Assembly (NCBI RefSeq): GCF_900156045.1
Contig: NZ_FTMX01000003.1
Span: 248,001 to 312,000 of the forward strand
DNA: 64,000 nt
From: Peribacillus simplex
GTDB lineage: Bacteria; Bacillota; Bacilli; Bacillales; DSM-1321
Direction of reading: 5' to 3'
The notes beneath the pieces were generated by a model, which was given only the letters and a program-made list of their open reading frames with translations, was not told where the DNA came from and made no database searches. Made by a program: the position numbers and the translations under genes. How positions within the stretch are numbered: the first letter of the stretch is position 1; the number at the start of each line of letters is the position of its first letter. Shown here in pieces: positions 28,095-38,605 of the stretch.

Positions 28095-29519
28095 TTATTT
28101 CACTAAATAATTCAAAGCCGTACGTAACTGAATATCATTATCTTCATCCTGGATCTTATCCAGAATGGCGGATTCCAGATGTGCTGCGGTTTTAGCGTCC
28201 AGTTTACCCGTAACTTCCAGTCCGAATTGTTTTTGGAATGCCTTTACTGCAATTTCCGTACTCCAATCATAATATCCATCCTCACGACCCGGTTCAAACC
28301 CTAGTCCTTTCAGAATGCTTTGGGCATACTGGATTTGTTCATCATTCATATCCCGCTGCAACACCTTCTCGATGGCCAGCTGATGTGCATCAAAATACTC
28401 CGGTTGTTTCACTTTAATTGTCGGTTTGATCCCTTTTTTATGGATCCAGTTCCCTGAAGGTGTCAGCCACTTATATAACGTAAGTTTAATCTTACTGCCA
28501 TCACCCATTGGTACAGCTTGCTGTACAGTGCCTTTCCCGAATGTCTTCTCACCGACCAATGGATAGCCTCCCGCCTCTTGCATCGCGCCAGCCAGGATTT
28601 CCGAGGCTGAGGCGCTGCCTTTATCCGTCAACACGGCAATGGGATAAGCTTTCGCTTTCTTAAGACTTGTAAAAAAGGATTGTGTTTCTCCCGTTCTTTC
28701 CGCAATTTGCAAATAGGGTTTGTCTTTTGTGATAAACTCACCAAGGATCGTTTCCACACTGGACAGAAGGCCGCCTGGATTGCCGCGTACATCTATGACC
28801 AAGCCCTGGATTCCCTTCTTTTCCATCTCCTTCAACTGCTTTTTGAAATCAGTCGCAGTATTTTCCGAGAATGTGGTCAACTCGATATAACCGATTTGTT
28901 CTCCGGTGACTTCCTTAATTGATGAAAATACGGTATCCAACGGAATTTCGGCACGCACCATATTGAATTCTAGAGGATTGTCCACCCCTGCCCGCTTTAT
29001 TTCCATTTTGACGGGTGAACCTTTTTCGCCACGGATTTTCAGGCGTGTCTCATACAGATCCAAACCTTCGACACTCTCGCCATTCACCTTAAGGATTTGA
29101 TCTTTCGGCTTTAATCCCGCTTTTTCGGCAGGTGAATCTTTGTAAGGAGAAACAATGATGACCTTACCATCTTCCATTCCGATTTCAGTCCCAATCCCTT
29201 CAAAGGAGGAGTCCAGGGTTTCATTGAATTGCTTAGCGGTCTCCTTGTCCATATATACGGAATAAGGATCCTTCAACGCTGACAGCATGCCTTGGATGGC
29301 CCCTTCGACCAGTTTGGAACCTTCAACCTGTTCTACATACTGGCTTACGATCAAACCGTAAGCTTGTTCAACTTTTGCCCATTCCTTATCCTTCGATATT
29401 GCTTGGCTTTCATCCTTTACTTCATTCTTGGCCGAGAAGCTTGTCCAATATATGCCCCCCACTGCTCCAATGGCTAATGACATGATGATTGCTAGAGGAA
29501 GTACCCATTTTTTGACCAT
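28095..29519 (-). CDS. ctpB: Carboxy-terminal processing serine protease CtpB
   Basis: A secreted or membrane-anchored S41 protease; in B. subtilis CtpB processes SpoIVFA to set the timing of SigK activation. The 474-aa protein has an N-terminal membrane segment (~5-25), a PDZ domain (SPAEKAGLKPKDQILKVNG), the S41 catalytic Ser in GSASASEILAGAM and Lys in GEKTFGKGTVQ, and a C-terminal peptidoglycan-binding-like repeat (EDGYYDWSTEIAVKAFQ). The frame opens to 29645, but ATG 29519 follows GGGGAT at ~6 nt and gives the normal N-terminus. Confidence 0.92.
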   Translation of the reverse strand: MVKKWVLPLAIIMSLAIGAVGGIYWTSFSAKNEVKDESQAISKDKEWAKVEQAYGLIVSQYVEQVEGSKLVEGAIQGMLSALKDPYSVYMDKETAKQFNETLDSSFEGIGTEIGMEDGKVIIVSPYKDSPAEKAGLKPKDQILKVNGESVEGLDLYETRLKIRGEKGSPVKMEIKRAGVDNPLEFNMVRAEIPLDTVFSSIKEVTGEQIGYIELTTFSENTATDFKKQLKEMEKKGIQGLVIDVRGNPGGLLSSVETILGEFITKDKPYLQIAERTGETQSFFTSLKKAKAYPIAVLTDKGSASASEILAGAMQEAGGYPLVGEKTFGKGTVQQAVPMGDGSKIKLTLYKWLTPSGNWIHKKGIKPTIKVKQPEYFDAHQLAIEKVLQRDMNDEQIQYAQSILKGLGFEPGREDGYYDWSTEIAVKAFQKQFGLEVTGKLDAKTAAHLESAILDKIQDEDNDIQLRTALNYLVK

Positions 29520-29606
29520 ATTTATCCCCATTTCTGACCTGGTATGTATTTCACTATATGAGGGGAGTGGAAATAATATGCTTATAGATAAAAGTGACAC
29601 CACAAA

Positions 29607-29640
29607 AAAACAGACCAGGAATTTAATCCTGGTCTGTTTT
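29607..29640 (-). terminator. Terminator of the M23 peptidase gene
   Basis: Perfect 14-bp stem AAAACAGACCAGGA/TCCTGGTCTGTTTT with a 6-nt loop and a following T-rich tract on the minus strand. Confidence 0.92.
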
Positions 29641-29659
29641 CTCATTGATATATTGGGTA

Positions 29660-31051
29660 TTAATTAGGTATATAGTTTAATGGATTAACAGCATTTGACT
29701 TGCTATAATTCCATGGGCCTTTATGTAGTTCAAAGTGTAAATGCTGACCGAAGGAATGTCCTGTGTTACCCATGATTCCAATTTGTTGACCTTTGGCAAC
29801 TACAGCACCTTCGCTTGTTAATCTAGAGCTCATATGTGCATACACTGTAGTCCATTGCTGACCGCCGATTGAATGGGTAACGAAGACGACGTTACCGTAT
29901 GAACTGGAGAAGTAAGAACGGCTTACGACCCCGTCTGCTGCCGCTACAATTGGAACCGTTCCGCTAGCAGCGATATCGATGCCGGCATGCTGTTTATTCC
30001 AGCGTTCACCCATTGTTGAAGATACATAACCCGCACTTGGTCTAGTGAATGTACCCGATGATACAGCTGGCGCTTGACTTACATTAGACGAAGATTGTGA
30101 AGGTGATGATGAGCTGTTGCTTTTTGAACTATATCCTGAAGAAGTGGATTGTTTTTTAGATTCGGATGCTTGTGATGCTTGAGAAGCTGCTTGTGCTGCC
30201 GCTTGCGCTGCTTCTTGCTCTGCACGTTTTTTCGCCTCGGCTGCCGCTTTTTTACGGGCTGCTTCCAATTCGGCAAGACGTTGATGCTCTAAGCTGATGG
30301 CAGATTTGATCGCTCTTTCTTGAGCGGCAAGATTCGCTTTCTCTTCCTCTAGACCCATCTTCTCGTCTTCATGCTTTTTAGTTTGTTGCTTTAATTTCTT
30401 AACCAAAGCATCCTTTTCTTGCTTCTGCTGTTTTTGCTGCTTTTGAATTTCCAATAGTTCAGCTTTTGCCACTTCTAAACTGGCTAGCTTCGTTTCTACA
30501 GCTTTTTGCTTTTCTTCCAGATCCTTTTTATCCAGCTCATGCTGCTTTAAAATATCGCGGTCGGCTTCAGCGATTGTCGCTACAGCTCCGACACGGTCAA
30601 CTAAATCCCCAAAACTGGATGATCCGAATAATACTTCAAGGTAGTTCACGTCCCCGCCAGTCTCCTGGAAAGAAAGGGCCCTTTCCTTCAATACTTCATT
30701 ACGTTTGGCGATCCGCTCTTTTAATACTTTAATCTCTTCTTTCAATGCCTCGATTTCTTTTTTCGTTTGTGTAATTTCAGCATTTTTGGCATCGATCTTT
30801 TTTGCGGACTCGGCAATTTTCGCTTCAAGGGCAGCGATTTGATCTTCTGCTGTCATTTGCTTATCCTGCAGGTTATCGATTTTCTTTTCCGTTTCGGAAA
30901 TATTCGATTCTACACCAGAACGTTTTTCCTGGATGGATTCTTTCTGTTTCTCTAAATTCGAAATCGACTCAGCATAAACCGAAGGTGCCGCTAGAATGCT
31001 TCCCAACCCGATCATGATGGAGGCATTCATGGCAATGATATTTTTTTTCAA
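29660..31051 (-). CDS. EnvC/PcsB-like coiled-coil M23 peptidoglycan hydrolase
   Basis: A secreted 463-aa endopeptidase. It has a signal peptide ending PSVYA (~27), long coiled coil (residues ~30-270, rich in EKxxL heptads), an Ala/Gln/Ser-rich linker (~270-330), and a LytM/M23 domain with zinc ligands in KQHAGIDIA and GQHLHFELH. It lies directly after ftsX, and the architecture matches hydrolases activated through FtsEX in other bacteria (EnvC, PcsB). In B. subtilis the FtsEX client is the NlpC/P60 enzyme CwlO, so this may be the local alternative client. Confidence 0.88.
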   Translation of the reverse strand: MKKNIIAMNASIMIGLGSILAAPSVYAESISNLEKQKESIQEKRSGVESNISETEKKIDNLQDKQMTAEDQIAALEAKIAESAKKIDAKNAEITQTKKEIEALKEEIKVLKERIAKRNEVLKERALSFQETGGDVNYLEVLFGSSSFGDLVDRVGAVATIAEADRDILKQHELDKKDLEEKQKAVETKLASLEVAKAELLEIQKQQKQQKQEKDALVKKLKQQTKKHEDEKMGLEEEKANLAAQERAIKSAISLEHQRLAELEAARKKAAAEAKKRAEQEAAQAAAQAASQASQASESKKQSTSSGYSSKSNSSSSPSQSSSNVSQAPAVSSGTFTRPSAGYVSSTMGERWNKQHAGIDIAASGTVPIVAAADGVVSRSYFSSSYGNVVFVTHSIGGQQWTTVYAHMSSRLTSEGAVVAKGQQIGIMGNTGHSFGQHLHFELHKGPWNYSKSNAVNPLNYIPN

Positions 31052-31146
31052 CGTTTCATTTCCCCTTTCAACCCGTTACATCCTTGCCTTGTAACGTCTC
31101 TCTATTTATGTCTGGCTTCTTTTGGCTTTCGAGTAAAGATTCACTT

Positions 31147-32040
31147 TTATACTTTCAAGAACTTCCTGACGGACATCAAGCTGCCCCATATCCCGATAAC
31201 GGCACCAATTACGATGAGGATGGCCGAAACTTGATAAATAAATGGATTTGCAGGCAGGAAATCTATGAATTTGAACGTGATTTGCGGTGCTGCATATTTA
31301 TATAGATTGTAGTAGAGTACTGCTACCAGACCTATCGGAATGATGGAACCAAGGACTCCCAACCAGAGACCCTCCAAGAAGAATGGCCAACGGATGAACG
31401 TATTCGTCGCTCCTACCAACCTCATGATCTCAATCTCTTTTCTTCTGGCTACAATGGTAATTTTAATCGTATTCGAAATCAGGAACATTGCAGTAAATAG
31501 TAACCCTACAATAAGAACGATCCCTATGTTTCTAGCAATATTAACAAAGCTGAATAGTTTCTCGACGTAGCCTTGTCCATATTTAACACTTTGGATATAC
31601 TCCAAACCTTCGATCTTTTTTGCCACCTTGATGACATCTTGCGGGGATTTCGTTTTGATAACATAAACGTCCCTTAATGGATTATCCTGTTCAAATGGTT
31701 TAAACGCATCACCATTATCTCCTAAATCATCTATTAAATTGGTAAGCTCTTCATCTTTTGGAGAGAAAATCACTGATTCTATGCCGTTCATCTCTGTAAT
31801 TTGCTTACCAATTGCTTTTATATCGTCATCATTCGCCGCATTATCAATATGTGCCCGAACTTCGACATCTTTCTCCACATTTCCCGCGATATGATTTAAA
31901 TTCATCATGAGCACTAAAAAGACGCCAACCAATGTTAGAGTGACCGTTACTGCACTGACTGAAGCAAACGTCATCCATCCATTACGGCCAATATTTTTAA
32001 AACTTTCACGGAAGTGACGGAGCAATGTTCTAAATTTCAT
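31147..32040 (-). CDS. ftsX: Cell-division ABC transporter-like permease FtsX
   Basis: FtsX transmits ATP-driven motion of FtsE across the membrane to activate a cell-wall hydrolase. The 297-aa protein has an N-terminal membrane helix (~20-45), an extracellular loop (~45-165), and three further segments with the FtsX/MacB core (GLLFTAMFLISNTIKI, EIEIMRLVGAT). ATG 32040 (MKFRTLLRHFRES) is chosen over 32064: GAGGTG lies upstream and it aligns with B. subtilis FtsX. It overlaps ftsE by 11 bp. Confidence 0.94.
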   Translation of the reverse strand: MKFRTLLRHFRESFKNIGRNGWMTFASVSAVTVTLTLVGVFLVLMMNLNHIAGNVEKDVEVRAHIDNAANDDDIKAIGKQITEMNGIESVIFSPKDEELTNLIDDLGDNGDAFKPFEQDNPLRDVYVIKTKSPQDVIKVAKKIEGLEYIQSVKYGQGYVEKLFSFVNIARNIGIVLIVGLLFTAMFLISNTIKITIVARRKEIEIMRLVGATNTFIRWPFFLEGLWLGVLGSIIPIGLVAVLYYNLYKYAAPQITFKFIDFLPANPFIYQVSAILIVIGAVIGIWGSLMSVRKFLKV

Positions 32041-32716
32041 ATCCGTAATCACCTCGATGTTCATCGCGAACTATTTTTCCACTTTCAATGGCAATGACAC
32101 GTCGTTTAATATTGTTGACGATGTCCCTATTATGAGTGGCCATGACAAGCGTAGTTCCGCGTTTATTAATTTCTTCAAATATGTTCATGATTTCCCATGA
32201 TGTTTCGGGATCAAGATTACCTGTAGGCTCGTCGGCTATGACTACCTTAGGGTCATTGACGATCGAACGGGCTATTGCAACCCTTTGCTGCTCCCCACCG
32301 GATAACTCGGAAGGCAGCATCCTCGCTTTATGTTTAATGCCAACCAGATCGAGAACTTCCATGACTCTCTTTTTGATTTCTTCTGGTTCCTTTTCAATAA
32401 CTTCCATAGCAAAAGCTACATTTTCATATGCAGTGAATGTTTGAAGGAGTTTAAAATCTTGGAATACCATACCGATATTACGGCGGAATAGGGGAACTTT
32501 CGAATTGCGGATACTTGGAAGGCTGAGGCCATTGACCAAGATATTACCGCTTGTAGGCTTTTCTTCCCTATACATCATTTTGATGAAGGTCGATTTTCCG
32601 GCACCGCTCGGACCCACTACATAAACGAACTCGCCTGCCTTTATTTTCACATTGATTCCATTAATGGCAATTACGCCATTTGGATATGTCTTTTTCACAT
32701 CTATCATTTCTATCAT
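32030..32716 (-). CDS. ftsE: Cell-division ATP-binding protein FtsE
   Basis: The ABC ATPase partner of FtsX. The 228-aa protein has Walker A GPSGAGKST, the signature LSGGEQQR and Walker B VVIADEPTG, with D-loop LDPETS. ATG 32716 (MIEMIDVKKTYPNG) follows AGGTGG at 7 nt and gives the family-standard length; the 19-residue upstream extension is rejected. FtsE-FtsX-M23-CtpB-MinJ are read in one direction and link wall hydrolysis with division-site control. Confidence 0.95.
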   Translation of the reverse strand: MIEMIDVKKTYPNGVIAINGINVKIKAGEFVYVVGPSGAGKSTFIKMMYREEKPTSGNILVNGLSLPSIRNSKVPLFRRNIGMVFQDFKLLQTFTAYENVAFAMEVIEKEPEEIKKRVMEVLDLVGIKHKARMLPSELSGGEQQRVAIARSIVNDPKVVIADEPTGNLDPETSWEIMNIFEEINKRGTTLVMATHNRDIVNNIKRRVIAIESGKIVRDEHRGDYGYEI

Positions 32717-32976
32717 TCTAAAACCACCTAATTTGCTTGGATTATCACTATGTACCAACAGCTTTTTCGACAATTTTCACTGAAATCTGACAAGAATCTC
32801 TCTTACTTGAGCACAGAAACATTATAACATCATATTTTGTCAAATTAAGCATAAATAATATTACAGTTTCATTTCAGTTAGACATATATCAACATCTATG
32901 TAATAATTCCAGGATTTGATTGCTTGATAAGGGATTAAATGTGAGTTGTTCCGAGGTTTTAAAGGAGTCTAAATGA

Positions 32977-33000
32977 AACGTCCTGCTGAAGCAGGACGTT
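32977..33000 (-). terminator. Terminator of cccB
   Basis: Perfect stem AACGTCCTGC-TGAA-GCAGGACGTT followed by TTCATTT on the minus strand. Confidence 0.8.
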
Positions 33001-33009
33001 TGTCGATCA

Positions 33010-33351
33010 TTACTTATGTCCAGCAAGCCATTCTGCGACCATACTCGCTTCCTTGCCCTGGATTATACCTTTTGGCATTCCACCTTGGCCATTCGCAATG
33101 ACTTTTTCGATGTCTTCTTTCGAAAGCTTAGAACCGACCTTCGTTAAATTCGGTCCCACGCCGCCTTCAAGATTCACCGCGTGACAGCTTGAACATTTGT
33201 TTTCATAAATTTTAGCGGCATCACCGGCACCTGCCGTAGTCGTTTCATTATTTTCACTTGCAGGCTCTTTATCTGCCGCATCATCGTTCCCACCGCATGC
33301 AGCCAAGGCCAAAGAAGTACCCAGAACTAAGGCTAACCATTTCACTTTCAT
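33010..33351 (-). CDS. cccB: Cytochrome c-551 lipoprotein CccB
   Basis: A small membrane-tethered cytochrome c that carries electrons outside the membrane, probably to a terminal oxidase. The 113-aa product has a lipobox LAAC (Cys19), an acidic Ser/Thr/Ala linker, the heme-binding CSSCH at 53-57 and an axial Met in GGMPKG (~Met92). The long upstream extension of the frame is rejected because ATG 33351 follows GAGGGGGT and starts a normal lipoprotein signal. It precedes ftsEX, as in B. subtilis. Confidence 0.92.
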   Translation of the reverse strand: MKVKWLALVLGTSLALAACGGNDDAADKEPASENNETTTAGAGDAAKIYENKCSSCHAVNLEGGVGPNLTKVGSKLSKEDIEKVIANGQGGMPKGIIQGKEASMVAEWLAGHK

Positions 33352-33400
33352 TGAATTTACCCCCTCTGATTTATACCAGCACAAGAACATTATACCAATT

Positions 33401-34264
33401 TCAATCCAGTTTAAAACCCTCCCCAAGTACCTCCGATGCGTCCATTACAATTACAAACGCTTTAGGGTCAACGAGTTTCACCAATTGTTTCAATTTGGTG
33501 AATTCCGACTGGTCTATTACGCACATCAAAATCGGACGAGTAACATCCGTATAGCCGCCATACCCGGATATGCCTGTTACACCCCGGTCCAGCTCATGTA
33601 TGATAGCATCCCTTACTTCCATTTCTTTATTCGTGATAATTAATGACATCTTCGACCGGTTCAATCCAATCTGGATGAGGTCAATCGTCTTGCTTGTCAC
33701 ATATAGCCCTATTAATGCATAAAGCCCTTTTTCAATATCAAAAACGATGGCAGCACTTAAAACGATGATTCCATCAATGACAGCCACACATGTCCCCAAT
33801 GACAGATGGGTATACTTATGGAAAATCTGTGCCGCCAAATCGGTCCCCCCTGTGGAGCCCTTCCCGCGAAAGACGATCCCCAGCCCAAGTCCGACCATCA
33901 TCCCCCCGCAAATCGAACCAAGCAATGCATCGTTCGTCCATGCATCCCAATCCTTTGTCAGAAATACCACTAAAGGCAAAAACAAGGTTCCAATCAGGCT
34001 CTTGGCTCCGAAATGTCTTCCAAGGATAATAAGCCCCGCAATGAACAAAGGGATATTAAAACCCCAAAGTACATAAGCCGGCTCCCAACCGAGAGTTGAA
34101 TCGAGAATCGTGCTAATCCCGCTGACCCCTCCGGATGCAACCTGGTTAGGCAGTAAGAAAACATTAAAACCAATGGCAATTATGGCCGAACCGACAATCA
34201 CCAATCCATACTCCATTAACTTTTGAATTAAAGGGTGCTTCTGCTCCCGGTACCTTTTCTTCAT
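33401..34264 (-). CDS. yvjA: YitT-family membrane protein (YvjA-like)
   Basis: A 287-aa protein with five to six membrane segments (DUF161/YitT; AIGFNVFLLPNQVASGGVSG and GGTDLAAQIFHKYT are typical) and a C-terminal soluble DUF2179 domain (residues ~205-287). Transport function is unproven for the family. GAGGAG lies 11 nt before ATG 34264 (MKKRYREQK). Position after prfB and before cccB is the B. subtilis arrangement. Confidence 0.85.
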   Translation of the reverse strand: MKKRYREQKHPLIQKLMEYGLVIVGSAIIAIGFNVFLLPNQVASGGVSGISTILDSTLGWEPAYVLWGFNIPLFIAGLIILGRHFGAKSLIGTLFLPLVVFLTKDWDAWTNDALLGSICGGMMVGLGLGIVFRGKGSTGGTDLAAQIFHKYTHLSLGTCVAVIDGIIVLSAAIVFDIEKGLYALIGLYVTSKTIDLIQIGLNRSKMSLIITNKEMEVRDAIIHELDRGVTGISGYGGYTDVTRPILMCVIDQSEFTKLKQLVKLVDPKAFVIVMDASEVLGEGFKLD

Positions 34265-34365
34265 TTTGCGTATGTCTCCTCGAACCATCATTATTATCTA
34301 GTATTGGCCGAACGAGGTAGAGCATCCCTTTTCCATCCTGTAAATGTCAGCCAGGAAATCATAAA

Positions 34366-34392
34366 AAAAGCCGGACCGGGGAAACCGGTCCG
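34366..34392 (-). terminator. Terminator of prfB
   Basis: Stem CGGACCGG/CCGGTCCG (34371-34392) with a GAAA-type loop, followed on the minus strand by seven Ts. Confidence 0.92.
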
Positions 34393-34403
34393 ACTGGCTG
34401 ATC

Positions 34404-35502
34404 TTATAATTTTGAACGCAAGTACGCATCAATGAACATATCGATATCCCCATCCATGACTGCTCCCAAGTTTCCCGTCTCCGCACTAGTACGGTGATCC
34501 TTAACCATGGAATACGGGTGGAATACATAAGAACGAATTTGGCTGCCCCAGCCAATTTCCTTTTGCTCACCACGGATTTCATCCAATTCCGCTTGTTGTT
34601 GTTCAATTTCACGTTGATACAATTTTGCTTTCAGCATATTCATGGCCTGGGCCTTGTTTTTGATTTGAGATCTCTCGTTTTGGCATGTTACCACGGTGTT
34701 CGTAGGTATATGGGTGATCCGGACTGCGGAGTCCGTTGTATTGATATGCTGACCACCTGCACCACTTGCCCGGTACGTATCGATTTTCAAATCTTCAGTC
34801 CGTACTTCTATATTGATCGTCTCATCGAATTCCGGCATGACTTCACATGAAACGAATGAAGTATGGCGTCTCCCTGAGGAATCGAAAGGAGAAATCCGGA
34901 CAAGACGGTGTACCCCTTTTTCCGCTTTCAAATAACCATAGGCGTTATGTCCTTTGAAAATTAAAGTGACACTCTTGATTCCAGCTTCATCACCTGGAAG
35001 GTAATCAAGGGTTTCCACTTTGAAGCCTCTTTTTTCACCCCATCTTGTATACATACGAAGCAGCATGGAACCCCAATCCTGGGACTCCGTTCCGCCTGCA
35101 CCAGGATGCAGTTCGAGAATGGCATTTTTCGAATCATATTCTTCACTTAGTAAAAGTTGAAGTTCAAAGTCATTCATCTTTTGTGAAAGAATCGTGATTT
35201 CTTCTTCCAGCTCAGCCAAAAGTTCTTGATCATTCTCCTCTTTCACTAATTCATATGTCAAATCCAGATTTTCATATGATTCATTCAGTTCGGACAATTG
35301 AGTGACTTGCTCTTTCAATGCATTCGTTTCATTGATGACAATTTGTGCTTTTTGCTGATCATTCCAAAAATCGGGATGTGTCATCTCATTTTCAAGCTGT
35401 GCGATTCGTGCCTCTTTTTCATCTAAGTCAAAGAGACCCCCTAAAGTCCGTTAATCGTTGCGCTGTCCGTTCAAGTTCATTTCTTATTTCTGCTAATTCC
35501 AT
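34404..35502 (-). CDS. prfB: Peptide chain release factor 2 (programmed +1 frameshift)
   Basis: RF2 releases peptides at UGA and UAA. Zero-frame translation starts at ATG 35502 ([10 protein letters not shown]) and meets an in-frame TGA at codon 25 (35430-35428). A +1 shift at CTT-TGA-C continues as [20 protein letters not shown], giving 365 aa, the normal RF2 length. The catalytic GGQ lies in [21 protein letters not shown] precedes the start. Annotating only the 35384 ATG would lose 39 N-terminal residues. Confidence 0.96.
35427..35437 (-). promoter_or_regulatory. prfB recoding site
   Basis: Minus-strand AGGGGGTCTCTTTGAC: a Shine-Dalgarno-like AGGGGG three nucleotides before the slippery CTT codon, then the TGA stop and C. 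This is the classical autoregulatory RF2 frameshift, with low RF2 favouring the shift. Confidence 0.95.
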
Positions 35503-35526
35503 TTCTCTTCACCTCATTAAGTATGT

Positions 35527-35553
35527 TAAAAAAAATCCCTGAAGAGGGATTCG
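35527..35553 (-). terminator. Terminator between secA and prfB
   Basis: AATCCCT/AGGGATT hairpin (35534-35551) followed by eight Ts on the minus strand. It lies 120 nt after the secA stop and just ahead of prfB. Confidence 0.75.
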
Positions 35554-35672
35554 TTTCATTACAAATAAACCTCTTAAAACTATATGCAAATATATGGCTT
35601 TATGCAAACTAAACATGAAAAGAGGCGGCAAGCCTTACACTTAACCGTCCCATATTCATTATACACCTAACT

Positions 35673-38186
35673 TTAGCCTAAATTGCCATGGCAATTCTTA
35701 TATTTTTTACCGCTGCCGCATGGGCATAACGCGTTTCGGCCAACGTCTTCCTTTTTACGGGCAGGGGCCTTTTTCACTTTTCCCCCGTCTTCTTCCTTCG
35801 GATTGACCGCTTGACCTTTAATGACTTCCTTACGCTCCAAATTGTTGCGGATTTCTGCCTTCATGATGTATTTGGCGACTTCATCTTCCATTGAAGCAAT
35901 CATGGCTTCAAACATTGCGAAACCTTCAGATTGATATTCACGTAACGGATCGATCTGGCCATAAGCACGAAGGTGGATCCCTTGGCGCAATTGCTCCATC
36001 GCATCAATATGGTCCATCCACTTACTATCGACTGCACGAAGAACGATTACTTTTTCGAATTCACGCATTTGTTCTTCAGATAGCTCTTCTTCTTTTTGGT
36101 CATAGCTTTCTTTTACTTTTGCTAAAATGAACTCAACTAACTCCGATTCATTTTTTCCTTCCAATTCAGCTACAGTGATTGAACCTTCATTAAATAGGTT
36201 ACCATTCAGGTAATCCACAAGGCCTTGTAAATTCCAGCCTTCCTCATCACCCATCGGTGCAAACGCGACAACATTTCGCTCGATGGATGCCGTAATCATC
36301 GTTTCGACAATCTCACGTAAGTTTTCACTTTCCATGACATCGAAACGCTGTTTATATATAATTTCCCGTTGTTGACGGAGAACATCATCATACTGCAGTA
36401 ATTGCTTACGTGAATCGAAGTTATTGCCCTCGACCCGTTTCTGTGCAGATTCAACGGCCCTTGTCACCATTTTACTCTGAATTGGCTGGGAATCATCCAT
36501 ACCAAGGCGTGCCATCATGTTTTTCATGTTATCCGAACCGAAGCGGCGCATCAATTCATCTTCCATTGATAAATAGAATTGAGTGACCCCCGGGTCTCCC
36601 TGACGGCCTGACCGACCACGCAGCTGGTTATCTATACGCCTGCTTTCATGACGTTCCGTGCCGATGACGGCAAGGCCTCCAAGCTCCTTGACACCTTCAC
36701 CAAGCTTGATATCCGTACCGCGCCCTGCCATGTTCGTAGCAATCGTAACTGAGCCCTGATTACCTGCATTCGCAATGATTTCCGCTTCACGCTCATGGTT
36801 CTTGGCATTCAAAACATCGTGAGGGATTCCTTTTTTGGATAAATAGGCGGAAATGACTTCAGATGTTTCGATGGCAACCGTACCGACAAGCACTGGCTGA
36901 CCCTTTTGATGACGCTCGGCGATATCTTCCACAACAGCCTTGAATTTCCCATCAGTCGTCGCGTATATAAGATCTGCCCTGTCATCCCTGATGATATTCC
37001 TGTTTGTCGGGATCGCAATGACATTCATATTATAAATATTGCGGAATTCCTCTTCTTCCGTTTTGGCTGTACCGGTCATACCTGAAAGTTTTTCATACAT
37101 CCTGAAATAGTTCTGGAATGTAATCGTCGCAAGAGTCATGCTTTCATTTTGAATTTCAAGTCCTTCTTTCGCTTCGATCGCCTGGTGGAGACCTTCACTG
37201 TAACGGCGGCCTTTCATCAAACGGCCAGTGAATTGGTCAACGATGACTATCTCGCCTTCCTGGACCACATAATCCACATCCAAATGCATGGAAACATGCG
37301 CCTTTAACGCCTGATTTATATGATGATTCAAAGTAACGTGATTAATATCGAACAAATTATCGATATTAAACGCTTTTTCAGCCCGATTCATCCCATCTTC
37401 CGTCAGCTGTACACCTTTTGTCTTTTCATCATATGTGTAGTCCGTTTCTTTTTTTAAGGTTCTCACAAACGCATTGGCCTGGATATAAAGCTGAGCCGAT
37501 TTTTGTGCGGAACCGGAAATGATCAATGGCGTTCTCGCCTCATCGATCAAAATCGAATCGACCTCATCAATGACAGCAAAGTGCAGCGGGCGCTGTACCA
37601 TCTGTTCTTTATATAACACCATATTGTCACGAAGATAATCAAAACCTAACTCATTATTCGTACTGTACGTAATATCCGCATTGTACGCCGCCTGCTTTTC
37701 TTCTTTAGAATGACTGTTCAAATTCAATCCGACGGTCAAACCAAGGAAATCATACAATACACCCATCTCGGTGGCATCACGGTGTGCCAAGTATTCATTG
37801 ACAGTAACGACATGTACACCTTTACCGGTAAGCGCGTTTAAATAAACAGGCATGGTCGATGTTAAGGTTTTACCTTCCCCTGTTTTCATTTCGGAGATAT
37901 TTCCATCATGAAGGGATGCCCCACCCATGATTTGAACACGGTAAGGATATAAGCCCAGAGCACGCTTTGCACCTTCACGCGCAACCGCAAAAGCCTCGAC
38001 AAGCAAATCATCAACGGTTTCCCCATTTTGATAACGCTCTTTAAACTCATCCGTTTTGGCACGCAACTGTTCATCCGATAGTGCAGCCGTCCCATCAGCC
38101 AGTGCTTCGACCTGATCGGCGATTTTTTCTAAACGTTTGATTTCTCGCTTATTCGGATCAAAAACTTTATTTAATATATTAAGCAT
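35673..38186 (-). CDS. secA: Preprotein translocase ATPase SecA
   Basis: The motor of Sec-dependent protein export. The 837-aa protein has Walker A MKTGEGKT at 100-107, DEAD-type [14 protein letters not shown], the helicase motif [13 protein letters not shown], and the C-terminal zinc finger [13 protein letters not shown]. Length and motifs are normal. It should export the lipoproteins, the M23 hydrolase and the LPXTA protein of this window. prfB follows it, as in B. subtilis. Confidence 0.97.
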   Translation of the reverse strand: MLNILNKVFDPNKREIKRLEKIADQVEALADGTAALSDEQLRAKTDEFKERYQNGETVDDLLVEAFAVAREGAKRALGLYPYRVQIMGGASLHDGNISEMKTGEGKTLTSTMPVYLNALTGKGVHVVTVNEYLAHRDATEMGVLYDFLGLTVGLNLNSHSKEEKQAAYNADITYSTNNELGFDYLRDNMVLYKEQMVQRPLHFAVIDEVDSILIDEARTPLIISGSAQKSAQLYIQANAFVRTLKKETDYTYDEKTKGVQLTEDGMNRAEKAFNIDNLFDINHVTLNHHINQALKAHVSMHLDVDYVVQEGEIVIVDQFTGRLMKGRRYSEGLHQAIEAKEGLEIQNESMTLATITFQNYFRMYEKLSGMTGTAKTEEEEFRNIYNMNVIAIPTNRNIIRDDRADLIYATTDGKFKAVVEDIAERHQKGQPVLVGTVAIETSEVISAYLSKKGIPHDVLNAKNHEREAEIIANAGNQGSVTIATNMAGRGTDIKLGEGVKELGGLAVIGTERHESRRIDNQLRGRSGRQGDPGVTQFYLSMEDELMRRFGSDNMKNMMARLGMDDSQPIQSKMVTRAVESAQKRVEGNNFDSRKQLLQYDDVLRQQREIIYKQRFDVMESENLREIVETMITASIERNVVAFAPMGDEEGWNLQGLVDYLNGNLFNEGSITVAELEGKNESELVEFILAKVKESYDQKEEELSEEQMREFEKVIVLRAVDSKWMDHIDAMEQLRQGIHLRAYGQIDPLREYQSEGFAMFEAMIASMEDEVAKYIMKAEIRNNLERKEVIKGQAVNPKEEDGGKVKKAPARKKEDVGRNALCPCGSGKKYKNCHGNLG

Positions 38187-38605
38187 TCAATAACGCTCCT
38201 CTATTATGGTAATGATCGTTCAATGACTAAATTCATATAAGTAAGAAGAAACACATCTTCTATTATTACTAATGCACGCTTAATTTTACCACTTCTATTC
38301 TAGAGGTACAACTTCATGTCACTTGCCTGGTATAGACCTGAATTCAATTCTTGAGAAAAACAATGGATAAATGAGGAGCAAAACTGTTAAAATAGAAGGA
38401 AGTATATAAAATATGTTGCAAACTCCCCACTATTCCATGTGTAAATGAGAATTATCCATAACCTTCCATCACTAGATGCTGTGTCCTCTCTAGCGATAGC
38501 ATGTCAAGGTAATCCAACCTTACAGGCGTCATGTTTTGAATGATAAGGTGGGCTATTGAAACTTAATAGCGGAAGATAAATAGAACATGTTTCGAGGTGG
38601 TATTG
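38187..38605. other. Divergent intergenic region between secA and sinR
   Basis: About 420 bp with no supported gene. It must hold the secA promoter (minus strand) and the sinR promoter (plus strand), but I see only weak candidates and no clear repressor site or terminator. Confidence 0.4.
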
